A DNA stretch of 64,000 bases, from positions 124,001 to 188,000 of the forward strand of contig LNAC01000767.1 in the NCBI GenBank assembly GCA_002007465.1, in the 5' to 3' direction. The notes beneath the pieces are model-generated. The model was not told where the DNA came from. It made no database searches and worked only from the letters and a program-made list of their open reading frames with translations. Below, in pieces: positions 22,801-33,560 of the stretch (its first letter is position 1; each line of letters begins with the position of its first letter). A program made the translations under genes and the position numbers. Source of the stretch: Ailurus styani. Taxonomy: Eukaryota; Chordata; Mammalia; Carnivora; Ailuridae.

Positions 22801-25800
22801 AAAAAGCTTTTTAGCAATGAAATTCTTCATCTTATTTGAAAAAGGGTACTTTACAAGACCTGAGATATGTGACAATTATTGTCTGTCTTTTAATTTTATG
22901 TAAAACAATAGAATGCAGAAGTTTTAGATTTTGGGAGAACCTCTTCATTTCATAAGAAACCTCTTTAAGTCTAACCCAAGGAAAACAATGAAATCATTTG
23001 TTTCCTGTAACTTAGAAAACAAAAAATATACATCATTAAAATATTTCATTGCTTTAAAGTTCAAATTAGTCTTGACAATCTGTATACCCAAATGTTATGC
23101 CCTGATTGCCTTTTTTTTAAAAACAATTCTTTTTAATAGTGCCCTGCATTCAATATTGTCAGAAGGTTTAAATAAAGCTTGCCAAAATCTTTTCGTAACA
23201 CGTCTTTACTATCACAAACACAACTTAACAATATATTCCATCTTCCAAACCTCTATGCTTGCTTCTTAATTTTCTAGTTAATTATGCTTAATATTTGTTT
23301 TTGCTTGTAGTAAAATCATAAATTCAAAAATAAGCAACACTACCAGTACCTTCACATACTTATATTAGTTTTTGCTTTTACAAATATACTAAATAGGAAA
23401 AAAACCATTAATGACTTGAGATGATTTTATGAAAAAAGCTGCTGGTTTTGCTCTGCAAGAAGAATTTTTGTGATATATACACACGCTGGTACCCATGGGG
23501 AAAAGATAGCATTTTAACACAAGCATGAAGCTTATACACCAGCCTGAAGCCAAAACAAATAGATATATATTTTTTTCCCCTTAACGGAAAATTTACAGTC
23601 AGAGTTGAGGGGGGAAACGCCACGTACATGAACATTACCAAATTTCTATTTACTATAGTTACTTCCCATGGTCCACTAGAGACCTCTCTCTGCCTATAAA
23701 AGCAGGAAGAAAATGAGAGCTTGCTGCCTTAGGGAAGATAGCAGGCACATGGCTCCCTGCAACAGCATCCAGGTACATGGTACTGTACTTATAGGCAGGA
23801 CCAGAAAGGATGAGTGGTTGTTTATTTTCCCAAAGAGTAATTATTCCTTAGGAATGAATGATAATGCTGAAGAAGTATTTTTGTCCTTTACTAGATTCAA
23901 ACTACTCTCCCCCACCACAGCTGAGAAAGGACACGTTGTTCCTCTCATCTTCTGTGCTTTTCATCTCTTTGTCTGTCTTCTCTTCATTCTTGCTTTCTCT
24001 ACAATCTAGGTGGTTTGGTATTCCTATTGTAAGGCCTGAAGACTCCCATATTTTGGAATATAGTTCATGTTTTACAACTGTATCAAATTAAAGAACTGAA
24101 GCTATTGGGGCCTGGATTTAATCACTTACTTGCTTTGATTCTTTATTTCTTTGGGGCTCTAGAAACTAGGGCATGATCCACTGGAGACAGCAGTAGGCAG
24201 AAAAAGAAAATATTTACAATTTTCCCCCAATTATTACATTCTTCTAGCTTCTATGAGTTACACAAATCACATCGTTTGTCTCTCATTTGTCAAAACTGCA
24301 GTTTATTCTAAGTGAGGTATCTGTTCATAGAAATGTTGTAAAGGCTTATTCTTAAACAGTGAAAAGCATACAAGAAATTAGGAAGATATATATCATTATG
24401 GTTATCAATGAATATACTATCAAGTGCAAGATGGGCCTTAGCATTTTTAGTTAGTGATTATCGTGTGAACAAACACACTGCTTTGGTTTTATTGGAACCA
24501 GACTGTATGACTGCAGGTGAGTGGCGTATCCTCACCCAGATGAGGAAATGAGCACATCAGTCTAGATGATATCTAATGTATTTTCTATCTTAGTAATTCT
24601 ATTTTCCTTATGACTTCTGGAATAGGCTATATATATTTGTAATATATTATAAATACTGTAATAGTGTTAAAGAACATTTAAGTCAACTTTTAGATGTGTA
24701 ACTTCATTTGTGACTGGGAAAGAAGAAAAACCTCAATCACATGCTTAAAGGAAAGCTCTGTGAGTTCATACAGACAGTCCTATTTGTACACAACACTGGC
24801 AAAACAAATTTATAAAAAATAAAATCTTAACGACTATACATATGATTCTCTAGTTATCACGGCATTATTTTCTAGATTACAAGAAACAAAGCCTACGAAC
24901 AAAACATTAATCACTGCTTCTGAAGTTGTAATCAAATCAAACACCTAGACAATGTTAATTTGTAAAGCTATCTAGCTCTAGGGGGCACTGCTGTACTGTG
25001 CATCACGTTTGGTTTATTGACGAAGGCTTAAGCAAGATTTCATTAAGGAGTTCTGCAGGTTTCAGATACAGAAAAAGCACATAAACTATTTATAATCAAT
25101 TTAAACTTTGAGAAAATTAGGTAACTGTGTAAAATATTTATATGCAGTTTTTGGAAATGAATGTTTCTTTTGTTGGTAAGAATATCTGTCTTTCTGCAGC
25201 AACTAACTATGGTTGTGGATAGGAGTGTTTTTATTAACTTTTACTGTCAAGGTCTCATGAAGGACAATATATGTTACTATTAGAGAATTACTGAAAACAT
25301 TCCGCCTTAAAATTCAAAATATAAACAAAAATGGCACAGTTGGTTCCCAGATACTGTAATCTTTTAATTGGCTCTGCCATTGCTATATTGAGTTAATCTC
25401 TAATAAGAAGGCTCTGTAAAATTATATAAACTCTATGACTTACGGCATCTTTTAAAAATAAAGAACCTCAAAAACAGTGACAGTTCAAAATAATCCCAAA
25501 GGTAAGTAAGCACATTTATATTATTAAACTATGGGAAATGAGGACTGTCAAGGTTAGAGTCAAATACAAAAGACAAGATCAGCAGTCTTATAGATTTTAT
25601 AAGCATCGTTTAAAAATCTTTAGAAATGAATTTTATCATTTAAACTATTATATGTGGATTATGAATAATACAGATTTAATAATAATACAGATTTAATAAA
25701 ATCTGTAAATTAAATGAGAGTCCGAATCAGGATATGCAAGTATGTATATTGAAGGCTAACATAATTTTAAAACCTATACGCAAGTTTAGCTCAACTATAC

Positions 25801-27130
25801 TCATTGTTAAAGCATTAAGAAAAATTAATCTGACATTTTCAATCCAAACAGGGGTGACATGCAATCGGCAAAAATCTTTTAAGTTAAAACTGGAATTCTA
25901 TTTAGAGTAAGGTAACATCTGGTCCTTATCTAGTCCATGGACAGATCATAAAAGGAATAATGAACAACCATATGAATAATACATATTTTCCCCTTAATCA
26001 GTGTGCATATATGGCATGATTGTTAATTCAGACTACTTACTCTAACAGCAATACAGAATAAGAAAGGATTCGGGGGGGGCAATATAGAAGACTACGTGAG
26101 GATTTTGCACTATAATCCTGACCTAAGGCACTGACCTTGAATATGGTATAGAGAGGACATTTTTGAGACATATTTAGGAGATACAGTTGATGGTGCTTAC
26201 TGACTCCATAAAAGGACAGAGAATGAGGAAATGGATTGAGCGTGATTGTATATGATGATGGAAGTATTAACTAAGGCATATTTCTATCCTGATGTCTGGG
26301 ATGGCACACAAAGTACTTCTAAAAATCAGTAAGATGTAATATGAAATGAATAAGCCCATCATATACACTGCCCCATTCAATTTCTTTCAATTATCCAATG
26401 GATGGATAATGTGAGACTGGGATTGTCCACCTACATACATTGACTTGGAGGTAATAAACTAATAATCATTAGCTGAGAAGATTTTCGTACTGGGTTTTAA
26501 AGATACTGAAGCAGAAATTCTGAAATGGCCTCTCTTTTCCATGTCTGATGCTTCCAAATTAGAGGAAATCTTTTGTATATTCTCACAGAAGTCAACAGTT
26601 AAAGCAAAGTGAAGAAAAAGCCCTAGTGATATATAATAAAATCATTTTATACTTAGAATATGTATTAGTACTAATTTAAAAATTGACCTACAATCAACTG
26701 AGAATCAATCTCTAGACTTGTGAGTGAATGTGCCTGTAGATGACTCCAACTGCCAGCCTTCAAGTCTTCCTTTCTAAATACCGTGAAGAGGAATGAGCTA
26801 CTCTTACTGTATTATGTTGGTATTTCTGACCCACACAATTCTTAAAAATAGTAATGACTGTTTCACACCAGCATGTCTTGGGGGTAAACTGAGCCATACT
26901 AATTGGACCACCACCCAAGGTCAAGACATTATCATCTTATTCCTGAACTACTAAGAAACCTTTCTTTCGATCCACTGCACCACCATTCAATCCATCAGCA
27001 AGTCTATTGCTTCTGTTTTCAAAAACATCACAATTTCAAGGATTTTTCACCATTGTCATGGTGACCAAAATACCTTCCCTAATTTAACTCTCATCTTACA
27101 GTCTGGATACCACACAGTAGCCAGAATCAC
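19890..27130. other. Long stretch with few recognisable repeats
   Basis: More than 7 kb without a SINE, L1 or LTR that I can recognise, the quietest part of the window. No exon was found. Notable details: a TATA-like tctgcctataaaagcagg at 23690-23707; a CTCF-like ctctagggggcactg at 24976-24990; a short tandem duplication of aataatacagattt at 25665-25695. Some very old repeats may have been missed. Confidence 0.45.
24973..24992 (+). promoter_or_regulatory. Candidate CTCF-binding motif
   Basis: The core ctctagggggcactg closely resembles the CTCF core (actagggggcgct), but the CC dinucleotide usually found upstream is absent. This is a motif match by eye only; occupancy is unknown. Confidence 0.3.
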
Positions 27131-27138
27131 ATACATTT

Positions 27139-27186
27139 TGTGTGTGTGTGCATGCACGCGTGCGTGCGCACGCACACACACACATA
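27139..27186. repeat. Alternating TG/CG/CA palindromic tract (Z-DNA-prone)
   Basis: 48 bp of strictly alternating pyrimidine and purine: TG repeats, a CG-rich centre (catgcacgcg, tgcgtgcgca) and then CA repeats. Because the left arm is TG and the right arm CA, it is also a near-perfect inverted repeat. It is the most CpG-dense short tract that I saw in the window. Confidence 0.95.
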
Positions 27187-27424
27187 TTTATATTTATATA
27201 TGTATAAAATCATGACTCCTTACTGTTCAAAACTGTATTTTCCAGTCACTTAAAGAAATTTGAAGTCTTTAGTATGGACTATCACTTCCCTAGGAAACTA
27301 TCTGATCTAATATTTTACCACAATTTTATTGTCTACTTCTTTTCCAGTGAAGGTTTTTATATTACTGGAATATACCAACTTCATTCTTATGTAAGGATTT
27401 TGTACTAGCTGGTTTCTTTGCCTG

Positions 27425-27790
27425 AGCTATAACTCCCAAGTTATTTTCTTGGCTAGATTCCTCATTTGCTTCATGTGTTTTCTCAAGTACTTCCTCTTCA
27501 GAGATGCCTTTCTTACCCTAGCTAAACTAATTAGTTAGGTAAAGGAAGAATCAATACTCTGTGATTCATTATTTTGCCTTCTACATATAATTTGTCTCCA
27601 ACAGTTAGGCCATATTATTATTTTATTTTTCATTGCTCATCTTCTCTACTAGAATATTAGTTGTGTGATGGCAGGGACTTCATTTATTTCACAATGTATT
27701 CCCAGAGGCTAGAACACAACCTGACACATAGTGAGTGCTCTGGAATATTTACAAAATGAATGGACAGACAAATGAGTAAGTGGATGGTGA
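27425..27790 (+). mobile_element. L2 3' end
   Basis: L2 order: cttcagagatgcctttctta, then actagaatattag, gtgatggcagggacttcatt, and the end acacatagtgagtgctctgg with an aatgaatgg-like terminus. Confidence 0.85.
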
Positions 27791-27854
27791 ATCTGCCTGG
27801 GGAAGAGATAACCAAAGTTTGTCATCTCTAGTCTATTAGAAGGAGCTCACAAGC

Positions 27855-28035
27855 TGGAATGAAATTCTAGTTCTACCTTCTAGCAGTTGTATGCTTTTAG
27901 ATATGCTTCTAAACCTCTCTTATCTTACTTTTCTCATCTGTTAAGATGGACAAATAATAATGTTCCACCTACATTATTTCAATGCAAGAAAGTAGCGCTC
28001 TGTTAGCAATATAATGGGATTTAGACAAATGTGAC
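27855..28035 (+). mobile_element. MIR element
   Basis: MIR order: ttctagttctaccttctagc, cttctaaacctctcttatct and ttctcatctgttaagatgga, then the degenerate 3' part. Confidence 0.75.
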
Positions 28036-28705
28036 TTTCCTTTCCCAGTTAGAGTCATAGCCCATATACCCCATTTAAACCTGGTTATATCTTAGATGTC
28101 TTACCTCTACAACTGCCCTAACTCAAACCCTGGAGTATTGCGAGATGAGTAAGGAAAACATTACAGGCTTTGTCAGAGAGCATGAATTTTATCCTGAAGT
28201 CAAGATGAAGTTGAAGGAGTTTAAACTTTAAATGCTGAAAAATTTTTAACACATTTCAAAAAGGAGAAATGATACAATTAATACAAAGGTTCCTGATTTT
28301 CATTTTTTATTAATTTTCTGCACTGGAAATGTTTCTCCTGGAGTCAACAGAGTACTGGTCACATGTAAACATACTTTGCATCAGAAAACGTATACCAGTA
28401 GAGATATTCATGTAACCATGGTTAAATGTGACAAAAGCAATGATGTTAAAACTGGAACCACTTTTAGCTGCCCTGCTTTACTTTGATATTGTAGAATCTT
28501 CAAAATAGAAAAGTGTTATATATGAATAAGGGATTTTTGAAATGGAAAATAGAATCTTAATTCATCTTGTCCATCACACTGTCAAGGCAGGTTTTCTTTA
28601 ACATGCTATATGATTTGAGGTATATAAATATAAAAGAAAATGTAATATTTTAAAATAATTTCCACTTTATTATTTTGGGAATAAGATTTAATATGTGTAT
28701 CATTT
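28036..28705. other. Unassigned AT-rich sequence
   Basis: Nothing recognised. Confidence 0.45.
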
Positions 28706-28708
28706 TAC

Positions 28709-28808
28709 TTTTTTTTTTTTTAAGTAATCTCAACACCCAACAAGTGGCTTGAATTTACAACTCTAATAAGAGTCACATGCTCTACCAACTGAGCCAGCCA
28801 GGCACCCT
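28709..28808 (-). mobile_element. Short tRNA-derived carnivore SINE (SINEC2-like)
   Basis: A T run followed by taagtaatctcaacacccaa, then gtggcttgaatttacaac and the head ctaccaactgagccagccag. It lacks the long purine-rich body of the other copies, so it is a different, shorter and older SINE subfamily. Confidence 0.85.
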
Positions 28809-29744
28809 TCACTTGACATTTTTAGAACTTTCATACTTACATGGCCCACCTTGATTAAATATTTTCATCAGTTTGTCTCTAGTTAATGATTTCTTTTTCT
28901 ATATGTTTAGACTATTCATTTTTTCCTAATTTTCTATACTTTATTTTATATTAATACTATCTGATACAAAATGGGAGTCTTTCCAGTGCAAAACCTAGAA
29001 ATGTTGGAAGACTGGTGAGATATGAAGAGCTATAGAGAAATGAGGCCTTGAACTTTGTTTTCATGTTTAAATAATGGAAAAAACAAAAGCTATTGTCAAA
29101 GCTCAGTGATCTAATAAAAGTTAAAACTGTGTACAAGAAAAGTGACACTGAAAAGCCAGACATTTTTTAATTCTTATTTGCCTTAATTAAACCACTGCCT
29201 TTAGCTACTCCTCCAATGACAGCCAAAAAGGGACTATGCAACTGTTCTCTGATATCAGTCATGAAATAATACATGTATCATTCAGGAAGATTTGTTCAGA
29301 AACATGTTCATGTGATATGATTACATATATCCTTATTTTCATATGCATAAAGCTTTTACAAAGTATTAAAACTATGCTCTATTTAATGTTTAGAATTATA
29401 TCATTTAAAACTTTTAGCAATAATTACTAGAATGTGAAAATGAATGTGATAGACATACATGGTATAATGATAAGGACTGACTGTTGTATATTCTTATCAA
29501 TCAATGTAATAAGTAAAATTAAATCATATTTCTGTATAGCTAGGATATCATCAGAATAGCTAGCAAGAGGATAGGTAACAAGACGATTACCTTCAGAAAT
29601 TCCATTATTTTCAGTGTTAGCAACAGAGCAACGTGGATGGACTAGCCCTTCTTGGATATCATGAAACAGTATGGCTACCAGTACACATAAATCTTCAAAA
29701 TGTTAACTTCTATAGCTTGAGTGTAAATATGACATTATTTTAAA
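28809..29744. other. Unassigned AT-rich sequence
   Basis: Nothing recognised. Confidence 0.45.
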
Positions 29745-29761
29745 GAGAACATGATAATCTT

Positions 29762-29971
29762 TTTTTTTTAATTTTATTTTTTTAAAGATTTTATTTATTT
29801 ATTTCACAGAAGGAGAGAGATCACAAAGAGGCAGAGAGTCAGGCAGAGAGAGAGGGGGAAGCAGGCTCCCCGCTGAGCAGGGAGCCCGATGTGGGGCTTG
29901 ATCCCAGGACCCTGAGATCATGACCTGAGCCGAAAGCAGAGGCTTTAACCCACTGAGCCACCCAGGCGCCC
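29762..29971 (-). mobile_element. CAN-SINE, young, perfect target duplication
   Basis: Clean minus-strand copy: T tail, taaagattttatttattt, ggagagagatcacaaagagg, the conserved ctccccgctgagcagggagc and head end gagccacccaggcgcc. Perfect 17-bp duplication (gagaacatgataatctt) at 29745-29761 and 29972-29988. The retained cggcgcc-type CpGs and the clean duplication mark it as recent. Confidence 0.98.
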
Positions 29972-29988
29972 GAGAACATGATAATCTT

Positions 29989-31055
29989 AAATATCCTTCA
30001 TATCTTAAAAAATGTATCTCAGTGTTAACAATAGATTGGAAAGATACCATATTATCACAGTTGGGTTTATAGTGAACTTTTGGAATCTTCACTGCTGGTA
30101 TACTTCTGGATATGCTGGAATACTACCAAAGTCCCATGAAGTCAGTGGCTACACCTGAGAATCTCAGCACTGAGTCCCAAATACTTGGAAGGAGCTTTAA
30201 TACATATTTTTGAGTAACTGAATGAATGAGTGAACTGATCTGTCCCCAAATAAGAGGGGTGAAGCACAAAGCTTTCTTGGTAAACCAAGTATCTGTGAAG
30301 AACACTCTATTACTGATACATGAAATTCTGTTCCAGGAAGATCTATGAACAGTTGAAGACCCTTCAGAAAGCCATCTTTTTCAGGTCCTTCCTAGACTGA
30401 CAACTGTAAAAGGTAGTAGATGGTACTCAGATCTTTGCATTTGGCCCACTGCTCTTCTCACTCTGCAAACTTTCCTTGGATGTCTTTATATAGCTTTATG
30501 GTTTTACCTGTTATTTTTATATTTAATATTCCCAAAATTGTATCTTTAATTCATAATATCCTAAGTCACAGACTACCTTATGTCTCTCTGCTGTATAAGT
30601 CTGTCTGCTTTTGACTACATTTCCCACAAGAGTTCAAATTCTCCATGTCCCAAATGGAAATTTTTGTGTTACTATTTATATCAGACATTCATATGTATGA
30701 ATTTAAGATCCTTTTATCTCACCTGCTTCTAGGTGAGTGACCTGGGTCACTCCTTCCAGTCCTAGATGCTGCTGAACAAATTCTTCTCCCCTCCTCCCTT
30801 GGAAAGAATGCCATGAAAGGCAGCCATTTATATGACGTCTAAGAGAGTCTAGTGAGACTGAACCATGAATTTGATTTATTGCCAAGTAGTATCCAGCTTG
30901 CTAACATATCCATATATAACCCCTACTTCACTATCCTTTGTCCCCTCTCTTCTGATCCTGGGAATTGCATTCTTTAAAAAAGTAGTAGCACATGAGGAAT
31001 CCAGGCTGAGACACCATCAATATTTGCTGCTCTGTTGATGATAGCTACTGATGTT
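29989..31055. other. Unassigned sequence
   Basis: No repeat or exon recognised. Short frames on both strands (30420-30614, 30703-30885) have no family resemblance. Confidence 0.45.
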
Positions 31056-31059
31056 ATCT

Positions 31060-32040
31060 ACTTTTACCCTAACACTTCATCAAAAATCCTAGGAGTCATT
31101 CTTGCCTTCTATTCTTCCTTAATCTGTTTGAAACTCAGTAGCTAAATCTGGCCATAATTCCTTCTAAATAACGTGCATCCACCCTCTCTATTTCTACCAA
31201 CACTGACTTGTTTAAGGTACTCATTTTTTTCTTGGATTATTGAAATAGCCTCCTATCTGGTCTTCCTAATTCCAGTTTCATGTCTTCACTTTTAGATTCC
31301 AGTCTATGAGGAGTGATTGCTGATCCATCCAAATGCCAATCTTACCATGCTCCTAATTCTCAGCAGCTCCAAGCTTTTTAATATACCAAACTATCATTAT
31401 CTGACCTGAGCTTACATTTTGAGGCTTAGATCTCATTCTTTCTGCCCTGCATTTTATGCTCCAGCAACCCAATAATAGCATTTAAAAACAAACAAACAAA
31501 AAAAAAACAAATCTCTCTTTATCTAGAATAGTTTTCCCCTACTCTCACTTTACTGTTACCAAGTTCAAGCATTTCTTCATTTATAAATTATACCTACCCC
31601 TTCCCAAGCTGAGATAGATGACTTTCTTCCATGTGACCTAAGTTCCATTACACATTTATATATCCTTTAGAAAGGTGACTCTTGTTTTTATTTTGTTCTA
31701 CCTCAACACACTGGTAGAATATGATATTCATTCACCAATTTCTCACTATGGCAAGGATTCTCATAGCATGGGAAGCCTTCATCTCTCCCCAATATTTGAA
31801 AGATACTTCAGACTCTAGAGGGAAACCAGGTAAATTTTTTTGGTTTTGTTATGCTCGCTATGTGTTAGATTGGGTATTTTCCCTCTTTCCACTCCCAGCC
31901 CCATCCCTTGAAAATGCAACAGACTATGCTTCAGGAGGGACAGACTGGGCCTGTTTTGTACATCTTTCTATCTTAATACCTCAATAACAAAACCATCAGT
32001 TTAGAGGTCAATACTATTTAATGAATGAATGAATATTAAA
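31060..32040 (+). mobile_element. L2 element, long 3' portion
   Basis: A good L2 in order: aggagtcattcttgccttct, attattgaaatagcctccta followed by tctggtcttcctaattcc, the Leu/Trp-rich region around 31380-31560, and the end with aatgaatgaatgaat. The part at 31740-31900 fits poorly and may be an insertion or very diverged. Confidence 0.75.
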
Positions 32041-32554
32041 AGGATAAACCTTGGGCACATCTAAGGTCAGATCCAGCTGGGGCCAGAAAGTATTCTCAGA
32101 AACCTGACTTTTGATTTATATAGTCCCTGGGTAAGCACACAGGATTCTCTGGGGCTACCAATTATATATACCTGGAGAGTAGGCAGCAACACTGCCAGAA
32201 TCTGAAAAAAAAAATTGACAGAGGCTTGATAATGGTAATCAAAGTGTTTCTTGAAGGACCAGAGGAGACTGCCTAGGATGTTGTTACTATGCAGCAACAA
32301 CAGTTACAACCAGTAACTGTTGTAGCTGAATACCTTCTTTGGAATTGAGGACCAGGGCAGATGTCTCTGATTGGGACTGAGCCCAGCATAGGTGACTATG
32401 TGCTATTAAGTCATTCCCTGTACCTATATTAAGTGACTTTTACTGTGTCTGTTGATATCTTTCCATGAATCACAGTCACTCTTATGGCAAACAAGAAAAT
32501 ACTTGTATCATTGTAATTGCCACTTTCATTATAATTGTTCATCAACGTGTTTCC

Positions 32555-32625
32555 CCTCCTAATAGGCAATAAATTTCTCAAGGACAGTAACTCTATTTAT
32601 TTCAACACCCACAGCACAGAAGGAG
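32555..32625 (+). mobile_element. L2 3' end fragment
   Basis: Short match to the L2 terminus: aaatttctcaaggacagtaa followed by a degenerate end. Confidence 0.45.
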
Positions 32626-32769
32626 TTAAAATATTGTAAAATTGAGAAATACATAGGTATATATAAGTGGAAAGACACAAGGTGGAGGAATACAATTAAA
32701 TCAGATAAGTAAAAATATATAAGGTTAAAAAGAAACATCTCGGCCCTTTAGGTAGGATAAAAATTAGCA

Positions 32770-33125
32770 GTCCGTATTAGTTTGTATAATCTTCACCGCT
32801 GTGAAAATTAGACCACCAAATTTCAGTGGCCTACAAAATTCATTTTTGCTCACTTAGCAGTCTAATGTTGGTGTTCCTATTCAGTGGATTGAGGGGCAGG
32901 ACTTCTCCATGTGGTGATGGAGGATCTTAGGATCCTTCCATCCTGTGACTCTACCATTAGGTAGGATCTCAGAGTCCTCTGCATCTAGCCAGGAAGTGAG
33001 GGAAGAAAGTACAGGGGAGAGAGAAAGTGCAGAAGAATCACATATCTCTCACACATTGGGTCACAAGTGACATAACGCATTTCTTATCATATTCCATTGG
33101 TGAGAACTAGTTCTGTGGCACCACC
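32770..33125 (-). mobile_element. Old LTR-like repeat (MLT1-like), antisense
   Basis: The order attagtttgtataatcttca, ccaccaaatttcagtggcct, tctccatgtggtgatggagg and attccattggtgagaacta follows a common mammalian LTR-like repeat read backwards. The subfamily is not certain. Confidence 0.45.
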
Positions 33126-33134
33126 TATAGAAGA

Positions 33135-33560
33135 GATTGACAAGCTTTTTCTGTAAAGAGCAAGACAACAATATTTTAAGCTTTGTGGGCCATATACTTC
33201 AGTCACAACCATTCAACTTTGTGGTTAAAGACTTGAAAGCAGCCATAGAAAATACATAAATGAATGGGTGTGACTAGGTTCTAGTAAAATTTTATTTATG
33301 AACACTGAAATTTGAATTTCATTTAATTTGTGTCACAAAATATTATTCTTTTAAAGAAAGTCTCCCACTGTTTAAAAAGGTAAAAAATCCTGATGATTCC
33401 CAGACCTTTACCCCTGGGACAAAGAATAAAAAAAAATAAAAAATAAAAAAAAATAATAAAAAAAAAAATAAAAAGGTAAAAAATCTCTGTTCCTGTGGCT
33501 TGCAAGGCAGTGGGCTGAATTTAGCCTATGGCTACAGTTTGCCTCTCAGCTGCTGCCTTT
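33135..33560 (+). mobile_element. Non-autonomous DNA transposon, hAT-Charlie type
   Basis: Recognised from ttgacaagctttttctgtaa, ctttgtgggccatatac, aaagcagccatagaaaatac and ctagtaaaattttatttatg, and from the reverse-like end gggctgaatttagcctatgg. This is a common placental DNA transposon whose exact name I do not assert. An 80-bp L1-type insertion splits its 3' half. Confidence 0.75.
33390..33469 (+). mobile_element. Tiny 5'-truncated L1 insertion with 16-bp target duplication
   Basis: A body of about 38 bp (ctgatgattcccagaccttt, then acccctgggacaaagaat) followed by an A-rich tail with T interruptions. A perfect 16-bp duplication, aaaaaggtaaaaaatc, brackets it at 33374-33389 and 33470-33485. 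The body resembles the last bases of a carnivore L1 3' UTR, so this is a target-primed insertion that kept almost nothing of the element. Confidence 0.8.

Noticed and set aside
22931..23269. 112-codon plus-strand frame
   Set aside because: Lys/Asn/Phe-rich translation typical of AT-rich DNA; no family resemblance.
23713..24009. 98-codon frame preceded by a TATA-like tataaaa
   Set aside because: A TATA-like string is expected by chance in AT-rich DNA; no recognised protein, and no other promoter or splice features.
25665..25700. Direct repeat aataatacagattt followed by a small palindrome
   Set aside because: A short tandem slip in AT-rich DNA with no other sign of function.
33323..33505. Phe/Ile-rich minus-strand frame
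   Set aside because: It is the A-rich tail of the small L1 insertion read backwards.
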